Below are positions 1-12,758 of a DNA stretch of 64,000 nt, one piece after another. Position 1 is the stretch's first letter, and each line of letters starts with the position of its first letter. A program made the translations under genes and the position numbers. The stretch lies in assembly GCA_018417955.1 (NCBI GenBank), contig JACTVC010000004.1, positions 1,860,001 through 1,924,000 of the forward strand, in the 5' to 3' direction. A model generated the notes under the pieces. It searched no databases. It saw nothing but the letters and a program-made list of their open reading frames with translations, and was not told where the DNA came from. This DNA comes from Laccaria trichodermophora (taxonomy: Eukaryota; Basidiomycota; Agaricomycetes; Agaricales; Hydnangiaceae).

Positions 1-657
1 AAAGATGCGAAAGAGGATTGCTAAGATGCTTCAGGTCAGTAACAAGTAGTGTTTAAAAATGGCATAACAGACACTTACCTTGTATTAGGAGCACAACGGT
101 AAGATAAGCTTTGGAATGGATGCTTGGACGTCACCGAATTCCAAGTCATACATCACTGTTACTGCCCACTTCGATCAGAATGGCGTTCCATTTTCTATGC
201 TTCTTGATCTTGTCGAGGTTGCCCAGTCGCATTCAGGATTGAACCTTGCTGCTGCATTTGCTAAAGTTCTAAATGATTTTGGAATTTCAGGTAAGGTCAG
301 TTCATATTTGTTTAACATCAGTTTCGGTGACTCACTGTTCTGCAGGTACTCAGCATAACTTGCAACAATGCCGCACCAAACGATATGATGATCGACGGGC
401 TTTCCAACCTCTTGGACGACTTTCCTGGTGCAGCAAACCATACTCGGTGCTTCACACACATCCTTAACCTCATCGCTAAAAGCATCTTGAAGCAGTTCGA
501 CCTTCTGAAGGCTGAAGCAGATGATGCGCTTGATGCCACAACGCAAGCCCTTGCTGATCTTGCTGTAGATATTGAAGTTGAAGAGGAGCTGATGGGGAAT
601 GATTTAGTGGAGGATGACGAGGAAGATGACAGCAGTGAAGGACTTGCTGATCACTAG
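1..657 (+). pseudogene. hAT-superfamily transposase, 5' part cut by window, 3' truncated
   Basis: Three exons can be read: 2-34 (open at the window edge), 89-295 and 346-657, with GT-AG introns of 54 bp (35-88) and 50 bp (296-345) that keep one frame. The product shows a DAWTSPN block near the start of exon 2, a VLSITCNNA block spanning the second splice, a TRCFTHILNL block and then a Glu/Asp-rich stretch before a stop at 655-657. These blocks are the N-terminal half of the RNase H-like catalytic region of basidiomycete hAT transposases, which cut and paste DNA. Family members continue for several hundred residues beyond the acidic stretch. Here the reading ends and an unrelated repeat starts within about 10 bp, so the gene is a 3'-truncated relic. 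The part upstream of base 1 is not visible. Confidence 0.75.
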
Positions 658-659
658 TG

Positions 660-2225
660 GCTACCACTTTTTATCATATAACCTAGACTTAAGCCTACAG
701 ACGACAATCAATAACACTGAGATATTTATGAAAGGCATTTCAATACATGAGCCTAAGCCTTTCAATCATTAAATTGCCTGGGATTTCTGATAAAATATGA
801 GAAATTCTCTATGGGCATCTCATAAGTCTGTCAAGCCATCTCAATGGCGGTTTTTCAATAGATACCTTGTACCTTTCATTGGAATTTTTCATTGATACCT
901 AGAATATTTCATTGTGATTTTTCACATGTATTCCTGGGCATTTCATTACGATTTTTCAAATGTATCCCTGGGCATTTCATTGCGATTTTCTGAATGTATC
1001 CCTTGATATTTCATTGGAATTTTTCATTCATACCTTAGAATATTTCATTGCGATTTTTCAAATGTATTCCTGGGCATTTCATTACGACTTTTCAAATGTA
1101 TCCCTGGGCATTTAATCGTGATTTTCTAAATGTATCCCTTGATATTTCATTGTGATTTTTCAAATGTATCCCTGGATATTTCACTGCTATTTTTCAAATG
1201 TATCCCTGGATATTTCACTGCTATTTTTCAAATGTATCCCTGGGCATTTCATTGCTATTTTTCAAATCTATCCTTGGGCATTTCATTGCGGTTTTTTAAA
1301 TGTATCCCTTGATATTTCATTGTGATTTTTCAAATGTATCCCTGGGCATTTCATTGTGATTTTTCAAATCTATCCTTGGATATTTCATTGTGATTTTTCA
1401 AATCTATCCTTGGATATTTTATTGTGATTTTTCAAATGTAGCTCTGGGTATTTTACTGTTCTAAAAATAGCCAGGAAATGAGAGATAAAAATAGGAATGG
1501 TGTATAGGATGTCAGGTACTGCTTTCAGGGTCTACAGTATATATAAAAAAGAGGAAATATGATTGGATATGACCAAAAAGTGGAGAAATCAAGATAAGAA
1601 TGACGATACAACTAGGGGTCCATGCAATGGGTTTCTGGTGGAGTGGTTACATGACCAATTTCCTAAAATGGTCAAAATCCAAAGTTGTAGCCCTGCTTTG
1701 TAGCTTCCAGAATCTGTTTGAATTATGTTCTAAAGTTTACCTGTTGTGGAGATATAAGGTAAAAGATTTTTCTCACCACTGCTTTTTTGTTTTTGTTTTT
1801 TGCATTTTTCTCCATGAAAACATCACCAAACAACATGATTTCAACACATTTAGACAACTAATAGATGGGGCTACAATAGTTGTATTGTGGGAAAATTGAC
1901 CCCAAAAGGAAGGCATATACCCTCAATGGGAAATTGATTCTGACTGACTACAAAATGTACTAATGGACTAGAAAACATGACAAAAGACTACAAAAGTCAG
2001 ACATAGGCTACAAAATTTACTGATGTCTGCCTTTTTCACTACAAAAGTGTGTAGTGTCCGCTTTTTTCACTACAAAAGTGTGTAATGTCCAGTTTTTGAG
2101 ACTACAAAAGTTTGTACTGTCCGCTTTTTTCTCTACAAAAAACTGTAATGTCCACTTTTTGAGACTACAAAAGTTTGTAGTGTCTGCTTCTTTCACTACA
2201 AAAGTTTGTAGTCCACTTTTCTGAC
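660..2225 (+). repeat. F-family repeat, copy F1
   Basis: This is a non-coding dispersed repeat in direct orientation. It begins with CACTTTTTATCATA near 665, followed by a 34-bp tandem array, a block containing GGTGTATAGGATGTCAGG near 1498, an A/T-rich core at about 1600-1900, and a TTTGTAGT-type array at 1960-2225. The same order appears in reverse complement at 60.2-61.85 kb (F4), and partly at 16.2-16.6 kb (F2) and in the palindrome at 56.7-58.7 kb (F3). I see no protein and no known family match. It abuts the truncated hAT gene. The right boundary is uncertain. Confidence 0.6.
870..1445 (+). repeat. 34-bp tandem array inside F1
   Basis: About 17 imperfect units of roughly 34 bp, each resembling CATTTCATTGCGATTTTTCA followed by AATGTATCCCTGGG. 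An open frame through the array is only a by-product of the periodicity. Related, more degenerate ATTTCATTGCAATA units lie at 16.28-16.47 kb and, reversed, at 61.37-61.76 kb. Confidence 0.75.
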
Positions 2226-3899
2226 ATTAAGTTTGTTTGAAGTGTTCTTAACTATGTAAAGGATCATGGGCACATGGTCGAAGGACCGAGTTCAGTCGAC
2301 TTTTTGCCATTGTTGCATGCACACTGACTGATCAAAAGTAATGCCACATGATTTTTTGGACAAAGTTGGTGCTGTAACACAAGAACCAGACATTTTAAGA
2401 ACTAAACTCTGGTGCATGAAACATAGCTAAAGAGGTGTAGATTGTATATACCAGGTCTGGGGATGAACAAATAAAAACTCAGGATAAGGCAGGGCATTGA
2501 CTGTGACAACTCCCAAAAATGGGATTTGACAAAGTGGGAAATTCTGAATGACTGCAACCTACTGGAAGCAATTCACAACTTGAGGAAGAGATATTTTGAA
2601 CACTGGATCTCCCTACTATTGTTATGAGCTTCATAAAGTCTTTGGGCTAGAAAATTCCATATCCTCCCATAAAATGTAAATTTGAACTTGTTGTCAATTT
2701 ATGTATTTTTCACTTGATATATTTGTTGGAATGAGGTAAAATAACTCCCTATCAATGTTTGTAGTGTGTATAATACAAAAGGTAAGTAGAAATGCTAAAA
2801 TGAACATTGCATAATGTCTGTAGAAGCTAATTTCCAGAGTTTTTCTGGAAGTAAACAAGTATCTACAGCATTGGTCCTTCTTTTCTGCAAGAAGAAAAAA
2901 TGCTACCATCCTTTTGAGTTAATCCATGGAGACTTGGGATGTCTTTCAAACAATGCCTGAAGTATAGCATGATAGCAAATAGATTGTCACTGGGTATAAC
3001 TTGAAAAGTCCCCAATAAAAGTACATTTTGCATAGAGCAATCATTCTAGACCAATTCTTGACATTTCGCTTGGTGAGTTGGGGCTGAAAATATTTCACAT
3101 GGTGCTTCTCATGCCTACCAGCACCATCCTAAAGAAATAAACAGAGGTTCTATTAGACAAGGATGTGACACATTCTTACCTGATTTCCCAGAACATGTCA
3201 GCCTACCCCTCTGGGGCATCCCCCAATGGCTCAGTGCCTACCCAGCTTCCCAGGGGATACCTTGGATCCCTTTCCCAATTGCCTGATGGCCCTTCAAGCA
3301 CATTGGATGGTGCAACGCTGACAGATATCCCACAAAATGGATTTATGCCATCTTGATCTGGTAACGCTCTGCCTGCATTCTTTCAAGGTGGTGATTCATC
3401 AGTGGTGCACAGGCATGATTTTGCAAACTTTGAAACTTTGAAACTCTGTCTTTAGTGCTCATATTACTTGCCTTCTGCTGCACGCAGTGATGGCACACCT
3501 GGCAACCTACCAACCTACGATGTCCCCTCCAGGTTGCCTGCACACAGGCTAAGGAAGGTTTCTCACTCCTTGGCAATGATTCTTATCCAGATTTTTTAGT
3601 GCCCAACTGCCTTTCCCTCCTCAGCCCTCCCATCTGGGGGCCCAGCTCCAACTGATCCCATGTAATTGTCATTTCTGCTCTGCACAGTAACCCTTGGACA
3701 TAATGGACACATCCTGGACAATATGGACATATCTGTGTTTACGATATTGACAACTTGTACATTTAACCACTGTATTTTTACCTCATACACTGTACCTTCG
3801 AATGCTCTTGCTACATTTCCTGTACATCAGGAAAATCACAAATCTGTGGCAGGTCGTGATCGCGTGGAGGAGTGTGGCCGGAGTGATGGATCTGGCACC
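2226..3899. other. unassigned AT-rich interval
   Basis: No gene or repeat recognised. Short open frames at 3165-3356 (+) and 3343-3576 (-) have no convincing composition or splice support. The reverse-strand frame contains a CQVCHHC stretch but nothing else typical of a zinc-binding domain. Confidence 0.3.
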
Positions 3900-4900
3900 A
3901 CGCCGCCATAATTTTGATCTTCAGATCAACTGAGCCATGCGCGTCACAATAATCTTTCACGCCACAGATTTGTTGTCACATGTGTAAGTATTGATCACAC
4001 GATATGTTGAACATCCGAACTTTGGATTTGTGACTTTTCCTCCAGTCTCCGACTCTTCCCGTCGAGCTCCCTCCTTACCCTCAAGGTCATCCCCCCTCTG
4101 CTGCATCACCACCACCATTGACCACCATGTTTGGTAACCTGCTCCCAACTAACACTGCACACCAATGACAATAACAATGACCTACCTAACAGCAACAACA
4201 ACAACCTGGCACCTCATCAGACGTGCCACGTCAACCAGACACTGACTACACTGTCGTCGTCACTTGTTACTTGAGGTCTGCCACTCAAACCCCCTCCTTT
4301 TCTTCCTGCTTTCTCCTCTTCTAATACAAGGCTCAGGGGGCGACATTGCTGTCAATGACGTGGCAACCAAGAACGGACCAACAATATAACAAATGACAGG
4401 CAACCAGGTGAGCCATTTGGTTTCCCTCCTCTCTCCTTTTTTGACAACGAAAGCAGGTCATCACAAGATTCTTCATGACAACATCCAAGGTGCTTTTCCT
4501 GTACAACGCTATCTTTGCACAATCATACTCACACTTGTCCAGGTATGTGACGTCGCTGACGGCGATGTGGTATACAACAACCATCGTCCGACCACCTGCA
4601 ATCAATCTTACACAACAACAACGTGGCAATGCCATGCCACACCATCTGCAACGAAGCCTTCAATGACAGCCAATGCCAACGACAACCACTGCCCACAAAC
4701 CGAGGCAAAGCAGCATCAGCGAAACTCGACCATGACCATCCACGTGAAGGATGACCAGCACCTATGAACAGAAGCAGACTGCGACGAGCCAAGGTGAACT
4801 CAGGCCTCGCACTCAGTGACGTGGTAGCCGAACAATGACTCAGAATGTCATTCGTGTTGTATTTAAAATGTGATGGTAAGTATTTGCCGTTCCATGTTTG
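3900..4900 (+). repeat. degraded relative of the A-D element interior
   Basis: C/A-rich sequence with several TGACGTGGCA-like words (near 4351 and 4620) and a GTGACGTCGC...GCGATGTGG inverted pair at about 4546-4572. The same words form hairpins inside elements A, B, C and D (33.5-42.9 kb). No terminal repeats or target duplication are visible, so I read this as an old internal fragment. Boundaries are approximate. Confidence 0.35.
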
Positions 4901-6992
4901 TCCCAACCCACTTACAATGTTTTGCATTTCCTAGTGTGCTTTTCTATGAACCCGAACCTCATCAATCCTATGGAGGAGGCCACATCAAGGATGTTTCAGT
5001 GAGTTCCCGTGATTGTGTTCCGAATCATTCTTATCAATTTGTCAGGTCATTGAATTGGTTTTTACAACAGTATTACATGGTGTTTTTGTAGGTAGTATAG
5101 TAATACAAAAAAAAATGATTCTCCCTGTGTAATTTTTTGAGAAGCGTGGTGCAATAATTCAGAACCTAGGTTTGTGGCCTCATAATGGAATTATGATGAG
5201 ATTGTGGCAGGATTGTGGTGCCACAAACGATTGTGGTCGGTCGGTCGCCACCGCAAGTATAATGTCCCCATCCTTGTTTGTGAGAGTGTGGCTGAGCGTG
5301 GTTTGAATGAGAGGCGTGGTGCCACACGTGATGTGATTTTCCTGATGTATACTATTCACATGTTGTACCTGGCAGCTATATTTGATACTATGAACCCCCA
5401 AAGAAATATTCAACACAGTCGCACATGCAGAACTCGGACGAACATGTTCACAAGTATTTATTAGCTATTAGAAGACCCACAAAGCATTGACATTGAACAT
5501 CAAAGCTAAAGCTTGAATCCTGCCTACCCAGCTGAACTTCGCCGCTCGAGGCAGGAAGAGGATGCATCCTGCGTACTTTCCTGATTCCTCTGACAAGTCG
5601 ACTCTTCACCTTGACCACCTCTTTCTGTGATCTTGGTTAACCCGTCATGTGAATGAAGCACCATTTTAATTGTAAGTGAAAAGATCTTCTGAAAGCGAAC
5701 AACCACTGGCAGCCACATTTTCTTGCAGCGCGTCGCCGTCTTATTTGCTATGACAATGCATCACTGGCAGGTGTACAGGTGCATTTCAGATCGCAAAAAA
5801 TATTGAGAGTCAACAGAAATGGACGAAATCCGGGGAAGATTTCGACACCCTGTGCCACTACGTGCGAGTCGAAATCACTCCGAAAGGAGACGGCGGACGT
5901 TACGACAGTGCTCATTTTCTTGAGGTTCAACTCTCTGGGAATTAGTTCGTGAATGTGAGAGGATGGAAAGTCACGATGTAAGAGAGATAATGATCAGCCG
6001 ATACTGGTTCGGCCTTCACCTGTACCTTCGTGTTTTTCACAATGCCGTGTAATGGCAGTCGCAGGAACGAACCGGAAAAGCACAGGATTCCCAAATGGAG
6101 GATACGAAACCATAAGCGCGGAGAGAGGCATTCGCTGTATATCGCACTTGGGCCTTGGTTGAGTAACGCACCAGCTGCGAAACGAAAAAAAACTCACAGT
6201 TCGGCTGCTCTGATCAGTGATAATCCTTCTCAAGCAGCCACAAGGAAGCAAGGACCAATACCCCCACCAAATCACTGCGGAAATTTGAGACGAGCAAGGG
6301 GAAGGGTCGAAGCCCCGTATATAAATTTAAAAAAGCAACGTGATTGTTACGGCCTAAACGGCCGCTAAACATGTAGCAATCGCGACAGCCTTGAACTTCA
6401 TCAAGGAGGAGCTGAAATCGGCTTGATATGAGTTCATTAACGCTAGACGAGGAGAACTCTGACTCACTTACTTGTCAGACGTGATGCTGTTATTGAGCGG
6501 GGTGATCACAGCGCCGTGAAGCTTGCAATGTTCGCGAGGTACACTCGAGTTGAGAGCTGAGTGAATCCCTGCGCGACGTTGCCGAAGCATAATGAGGCGA
6601 ATGGCCACTGCCAAAGGTGTGCCGATGACCTAGAGAGGTTGGGTTAGAATCAATCAGTGGTTTATCGAGAGTGCTTACGGTGAATATTAGAGGCCATGTA
6701 GATATTTTTTTTGAGCTCGTCACCGACGACGACAATGACGAGTCCGCTGTTGATTGTTGGGATTCTGTCCTCTGGTCTTCCCATCCAAACAAACGCAAAT
6801 CCTACGAAAAATCACAGCCACATTATCTCGTCGGACACGAACCCTTTGATCGCTGTGCGTTTTGGCTCATATCACACTAATGGGAGGGTTCTCGTGAGTA
6901 TCTCTTTAACACTGCCCTTGACCAACGCCGCGTCGCCGTCCGATGACAAACACAAAGTTGCTTTAGACTCTACCTACCAGCACTTTGGCCGA
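4901..6992. other. unassigned interval with short frames on both strands
   Basis: Frames at 5994-6275 (-), 6030-6368 (+) and 6490-6798 (-) are open but unrecognised. On the reverse strand a candidate splice joins sequence ending near 6687 to an exon from about 6636 down to 6470 that reads VIGTPLAVAIRLIMLRQRR. This could be a membrane-segment remnant, but it is too short to assign. Confidence 0.2.
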
Positions 6993-7390
6993 GGATGAAA
7001 ACCGCGCTCCGACAGTTCCCTTTAACCGTGTGTCTGTCCATTCAAGATAATCGAGTACGTGTCTGCCAGATCGATCCAGCCCTCTTCTCGCTGACGAGTC
7101 ATCCAGTGCCGCTTAAGTCTCCTACTGGCGCATGCCGGTCACCGTCCATGACGCTTTCTCAAGAAGCATATACCCTGCCCTCAACGTGACGACTGGAGGA
7201 CGAGCCCGGAAGATTGCGTCACGGATTTGTACGGTACGTTCATGACTTCAATCCCTTCTAAGTTTTAGTTTTGACAATGTGTTCATTAGTACCGTACCAT
7301 TCCCCCGAACTCGCTTCACGCACACTAGGGATAAGCGCTAAGCTTCTGTCCCTACGACGATGCTCTGAGGACGACTTGTGGCGGAAATGA
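6993..7390 (+). repeat. segment P, copy 1 (paralogue of 62.9-64.0 kb)
   Basis: This block reappears at 62,917-64,000 with scattered substitutions and small indels. Shared words include GAAAACCGCGCTC, ACGAGTCATCCAGTGCCGC, GACTGGAGGACGAG and GACAATGTGTTCATTAGTAC (GACAATGCGTTC... in the other copy). A possible intron (GTACGTTC at about 7221 to ATTAG at about 7289) is conserved in both copies, suggesting a decayed gene family, but no domain is recognisable. This copy lacks the MITE carried by the other and so preserves its empty site (AGCATATACCCTG, about 7168-7180). Confidence 0.7.
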
Positions 7391-9240
7391 GTTTTACAGA
7401 GGAGAGGGTAGTTGTGGAGGAGAAGGGTCAAGGCCAGTGTTCTATCGCAGGTATGAACGTCAATTCTTCCGCGGATCGATTCCTGCTCAGATATCTTCAT
7501 TTCTAGCGGGCAGTTCGCTACTCCGTAGAAACCACGGTACCAGTCTGCTGTTCTTGGCCATGGTTTCTTTTGGTCGAGCCCAAGGTCGACCAAGACACCT
7601 CCAACGTCCGACTACGGCGCATTAATCTGGATCGCCTCCAATCCATGGACCGCTGGGAGACGTTTCGTACGTCCTCTTGCTTTGGGTTTGGCTCCAACAC
7701 CTCCTGCTTTCGGTGACGAACTAATCAAACTATCGTTTTTGCAGGGTCAGTGAAGTGGCAACTCTGAGGCGTCGAGTTTACACAAACGAGCATGTCGTCC
7801 GGCAGATGATGAACCAACGCCGACGCTTTTCTAAACCTCTCAGCGGGGACGAGGGGCAACGCATTCTGCTTGTAGTGGACCACCATCATCTTGGAATGTA
7901 TGATTGCAAATGCGAACTACACTCGAAGCAATGGCCCACCATCGATTCCACCAACTTTACGCCTATAATTTAACCACCGTTCCCGCGCCTCCTCTACAAG
8001 CTCGACTTTTTCGCCCTTTGCGTCCTAACTGCTTTTCCAGGGACTCAAATTTGTCACTTAGGTCCTGCGGGGTGGGTGTGCAGCCTCTCATGGAGGGTAA
8101 AGCTAACACTGGGGTTGAAAGGACATTTCTGAGCTTTCATTCAGTGGGGAGGCTATGGCATCGGAAACACATGACATTCAGGCAGTACGTGTCCTGTCGT
8201 GCTCATTCACCCTCGTTTTTCTAATAACCTTCTGTCGTTCGATTAGTCAGTTTTTTGGTGTCGCGAAAACTTATCATGGTCCTTACCGTGAATCGAGTTA
8301 GATGCCCATACTCGGGTAACACATTTCTACGTTCAATCACTCTCAATGAAAACGGAGGCGCGGTCCTGGGTGGCCACGTTTTGGCTTTCATAAGCGACCG
8401 TCTTGTCGCTGAGGTTCAAGGTATGTCTCCTCCATCATCGACCTTCTTCGGAGCACCTGATCATGCATCTTACAGTTCACCTTGCATGGAATACATCAAC
8501 TCACGCATCCTAGCACGACGATATAAACAACGTCTTGTAAGACACCTGTACTTCCAGAACCGACGCCAAGGGCGGTTCACCAGCCCATTGAAACTCCAGC
8601 CAGCTCATGCTCTCCGTTACGCTGTCCTTTCACACGTTCCACGTTCAACACACATTCTAGGCCGACACAGCGCCGACACTGACTGCTCACTTCAACAACG
8701 AAGTCCCACATATTCAAGTTCTTCATGATCTTCCAAATCGCTCGAGCCGTCTATTCAATCTCGAAACCTTCACTCTCACTGTGAACGAGATGCCTTCGTC
8801 TTACCCTTCGAAACTTCAAGTTCTGATCGCATAGAGACGTCTATGTATGCTCTTCCTTTGCTTCTTTTCTCGATGACGAGCTAACGGGTTGCGTTTCATA
8901 GCCTTGATGACGTGGCAGTCGGGCCTGTTCTCCAAAGCATCAATGTCATACTTGGGAGAATGCCGTCCAACGTCTGCCGGAGATGAGAGGTACTTGTAGT
9001 AGATCGTTCATTGTGACTCCTCAGACTAACCAAGCTCTCAGCGGCGACGGGCAGCAAAACATCCAGTGCACAGAGGATCAACATCACCATGTGCATTTCA
9101 GAGAGGGGGGGTGGAGGAGCACCATACTAGCCTTGTAACAGCCCGAACTACGAGAAGCAGTTCTGTTCAAGGGGGTGATTATGTATAGGGTAATATATAG
9201 ACGTAGGCAATACTTTTCGTAAAATAACGATGAGGATACA
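7391..9240 (+). other. probable gene remnant, function not recognised
   Basis: Continues from segment P. Frames at 7755-7973 and 8255-8728 and a stretch reading NLETFTLTVNEMPSSYP near 8756-8806 look protein-like, with possible GT-AG introns (for example GTATGTCTCC near 8420 to TTACAG near 8476), but no single open gene can be assembled by eye. The composition loosely recalls fungal F-box/leucine-rich proteins. That is a guess, not an assignment. Confidence 0.2.
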
Positions 9241-9451
9241 AGTTAGAAAGGAGAGCCATACGGAATGGTGCAATGGGTCGTGACAGAAGAGCAGTGTACA
9301 TTTGAACTCTTGAAGGGGTACCTTACTTCCCCAACATCTCCCAAACCCCAAGTCCAAATGCTCCTCAACCTCCCAATCAAGATCAAGTTCAAACCCGTCC
9401 TCACAATCCCACCTGCCTCACCCACGTTCAGCGCCAGCGAGGCTCAAATCG

Positions 9452-10600
9452 TTAGTCTAAGCACCGTCGAGCAGGGCCAGGGGTTCCTCGACTTGGAGGA
9501 TGAGCTACTTGTTCGAGAGGCTGGTGGACGGATCGGTGCACCTGGTGGCAGCTTCCCAATGACAGGAAGGGTGGATTGTGAGTGTGTTGTTGAGCTCGGT
9601 GAGACGCAGATGCGGAGGACCAGCTCAACTTCGAAGAGTGGTTATGAAGCGAATCCGAGGTTCCTCCATTCGAGTTCGAGTGAGTGCCGCTCTTTGATTC
9701 CTCGCGCGGGTAGAAGCTTCCGTCGAGATTTACACCTTCGTTGTCTTGCTCTGCTGCTATTGGAGGAGGGGCGGATACGTAGTTCCCAAAACCTTCCCTC
9801 GATTGCTGAGAGTGGGACTGCGAACGAGAATGGGACCCCGACGAAGACATCGCCGTCGTCCCCCCCCAGCACCAGCGCCAGGACGCTTCAACAGCGCCAA
9901 TCCATCACTGCCCTGGAACCCTCTCCGTCGCCAGCCACATCTACCTCCACGAGCCTCCCCATCTCCTGCCTCGCCTTACTCCGCTGCCTCCTCTCCTCCT
10001 TACGCTTCGCCTCCGCCTCGGCTGATTTAGTCACTTTGGAGACGGAGACTTGTTGGATGGTGGGTATCTCTAAGGGGCGTTAGAGTCAAAAGCTTGGGTT
10101 GTTAGTGTCGTTGTGGGCCTGCTACCACTGCCGCTGCGGTGACGACGGAATAGATGCACATCGTCAGCGTCATCGTTGGGGAATTGGATAGGTGGTCGTC
10201 CGAAGCGGTCGAAACCGAATAACGTTATCCTTCGAGGCTTCCCATTCGCATTCGCCTTGAACTTCCATTTCCCTCCCCTTCCTCCCTTTTCCAGGGTTCG
10301 AATGCAAAGGAAAGGCGTCTCCCCCCCGCTCATTATCAAAAGATTCCGCTGGAGACCTTGCTCATCGACGCGAGCGAGGGATACGGTTGATGGTGGGGTC
10401 ATACGGCTCTGGCCACTCTTCTCCTCCTGATGACGAGTCCAGCCGTCGATTGGTGTTCAACCATCAGAGGACGAAACAGGGCGGAGACAGGTCATGCGTG
10501 AGCCCATTGCGATGTGGGCCGTGTCGGTCCATGAAAGGGGTGTTGTCATCTGGCGGGAGAGCTTGTTGGGTTGCGAAGTGGAGGAAAACTTGAAGAGGTG
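9452..10600 (-). pseudogene. possible reverse-strand gene or relic, unknown function
   Basis: Reading the reverse strand downward, 10402-10070 encodes a basic segment containing ITLFGFDRFGRPPIQF. A consensus branchpoint and acceptor (CTAAC then CCTTAG, about 10,087-10,072) would join it to a basic, charged stretch (KVTKSAEAEAKRKEERRQR) at about 10,060-9,900. A Ser/His-rich frame follows at 9850-9452. Frames shift at about 10,370 and 9,900 without good splice sites, so the locus may be broken. A forward-strand frame at 9265-10083 covers the same interval and looks less protein-like. Confidence 0.25.
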
Positions 10601-11374
10601 GTTGTAATGACTAGCTTCACCTCCCTCAAGCGACGTGTTGTCGTTGTACAGGACTTTGCGGGAAGCGGGGTCAGTTCATCCCTCGAATAGCGGATGAAGG
10701 AGGGCATACCTCAGAGATATACCCCCATCCCAAGAAGAACATGGAATGACTGACAAGACATAGGTCTATTCGCGCATTGAAATGAAGGTCTGAGTATCAA
10801 GATTTAGTTTTCACCGCTCACCTACAATCGTGGAGGCCTGATGCAGCCATCGACTCCGAATCCGCAGTGCTAAGACGATGATCACCGTAAGTTAGGCGTG
10901 ATCATTGAACTACAAAAACAAGATACTTACTTCATGAGCGTGCTCGGTTGACGAGCTGATGCGACTCGTCGATAGTGCAGGTCCTTGAGCACATCATTGA
11001 CGTAGTGGAAAGAGATGCGAGGAAAACAAACGTTGGTCAACACGAATTTGATCAACGTTAACGTTCTTGTGCTCGACCACCATCATCATCTCCAACAAAT
11101 CTGCCTATCGTTCGCCCGCTTGGGACTTACACTCAATTTTTTCTTTACATGTGAGACTCTGGTCGGCACTCGCTGAGGTGAGCTCAATCCGTCATTGGCA
11201 ACTGCTCCTTAATTGCCAACTCAAGAGAGGAATGGAGAGATCACACTCACGCACAAGCTACTAAGCTAGTAAAGGCTTTTGAAAGTCCTCCGCATGAGGG
11301 TCTGAGGCAGCAGTACGTATCTGTTTGTATTGACCGAGCTACTTTTTCGCTTATAATTCCGTCTCTCTTGATCA

Positions 11375-11517
11375 ATGTCAAGTGAGGCTATGTCGGCTCC
11401 ATCGCATTCTGCAAACGCTTCACCGCCAAAATCCTCGTGTGCAGTTGACCCTGTCGCGGCAATCGACCACCCCAAGTGGGATGAGAGATCGACGACAAAC
11501 GGAGAGGGAGCCTGGAT
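11375..11517 (+). CDS. candidate first coding exon of an unassigned gene
   Basis: An ATG at 11375 opens 47 codons reading MSSEAMSAPSHSANASPPK and later HPKWDERSTTNGEGAW, ending at a good donor (GTAAGT at 11518). The composition is that of a soluble, disordered N-terminus. Two possible acceptors downstream (about 11,542 and 11,602) give short continuations, so the rest of the gene is unresolved. Confidence 0.25.
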
Positions 11518-11599
11518 GTAAGTATGGTGGCTACGGATGTGAAGTTTACGGTACGTGCCCTGTTTCATCAACTTTCTGCAAAATGCCCATTACGTGTTC

Positions 11600-12758
11600 A
11601 GGACGACGAACGATAGACCATGGGTCTTCACGACGCAGAGGAGAGGCTAGTCGTGCAAGAGTGAACGTGTTGCGCCATTTGCCATAGTTCCGATGAAGCT
11701 TCTTTTCCGTCACCAGGGGGTGGTTCACTCACCCGTACCAACTTACATCTGCGGCGGTCGGCTGCCCTGTGTTTCGTGACAACGCTGGCCGTGTATCTGC
11801 TCACTTGTATCTCAGCACTCCCCGGCTCCACCAACGGCCCACCCTAACGACAACAATCCTGTGGTAATGCCATTCTCCATGTGTCATCAGGCCTATGTCC
11901 AATCTCGGACTAAACCAACAACTGCACGACTTACGATCAGCGGTGGAACGAGTGGGATCGGAGTCCTACCCTGGGTCGTGGATGTATCGAACGGTACCAC
12001 GAGAATATTTCTTGCTCTTGGTACGACATAACCGCTTCCGCTTGACGATGGGCTAATGGAGTGGTCTTTTGTAGGATTCGTGACGTAGCAAGGCCTTTGC
12101 AGCGACAGCGAGGAACCAAAATCGACCTCACGACGCCATTCTTCGTCGCCTGCCGCAGGGCTACTCTTCCCTCATCCAGCTGAGGCGCTCTTTAAAAAAA
12201 CTAGAATCACCCTACAGCGCATGAAGTACAACACGCTCGTGCGGATCAGTGACGACAATGCTTGCGTATGGAGAGTCGGAATGCAAGGCAATTCGAAGAT
12301 GAGTAACAGAAGTGGAATCAAAACGACGGGAAGCGAGGCGAGGTTCTGCTGGTCGTCATAAACACCTGGTTTAGGATGTTGGGTTAGGTACGCCTGCTGA
12401 TCTTTTGCCTTTCTATAAGTTTATAATTCTAGTATCGTCTCCACGTTGGATTTGATGTTGCTTCAAGTTTATATATGTGAAATAAAATACCGCCCTCTCT
12501 TCTCTTCTCCCGTTCTGTCCTTTGGATTACAATGTCTGCTTTTTATTTCTTACACACATCCGCTGACCGCGCCTTTTCTGCGTCTCCTTGCCACTTGCTG
12601 ACTTGGCGCCCAACCACGTTACTGCTCGTGGACATCGGAGCGCTGTTCTTGATTCCAGGCCTCTCTTAATCAGGAACATCAGCTGACCGCGTGAAGCAGT
12701 CCGTTACTCATCCTGAAAATTGACGCCGCACAGCATCGAGTCTTTCTTCTGAACAACG
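11600..12758. other. unassigned interval upstream of the NLR gene
   Basis: Only short, unsupported frames. 12,400-12,540 is relatively AT-rich (ATAAGTTTATAATTC, ATATATGTGAAATAAAATAC) and pyrimidine-rich tracts follow. This is consistent with a promoter for the gene starting at 12,759, but no specific element can be named. Confidence 0.25.

Noticed and set aside
870..1445. Possible CRISPR-like array
   Set aside because: Units are contiguous degenerate tandem repeats without unique spacers, in a eukaryotic genome.
9265..10083. 272-codon plus-strand frame
   Set aside because: No domain, Ser/Pro-biased, and the reverse strand has better splice and branchpoint signals; left as unassigned.
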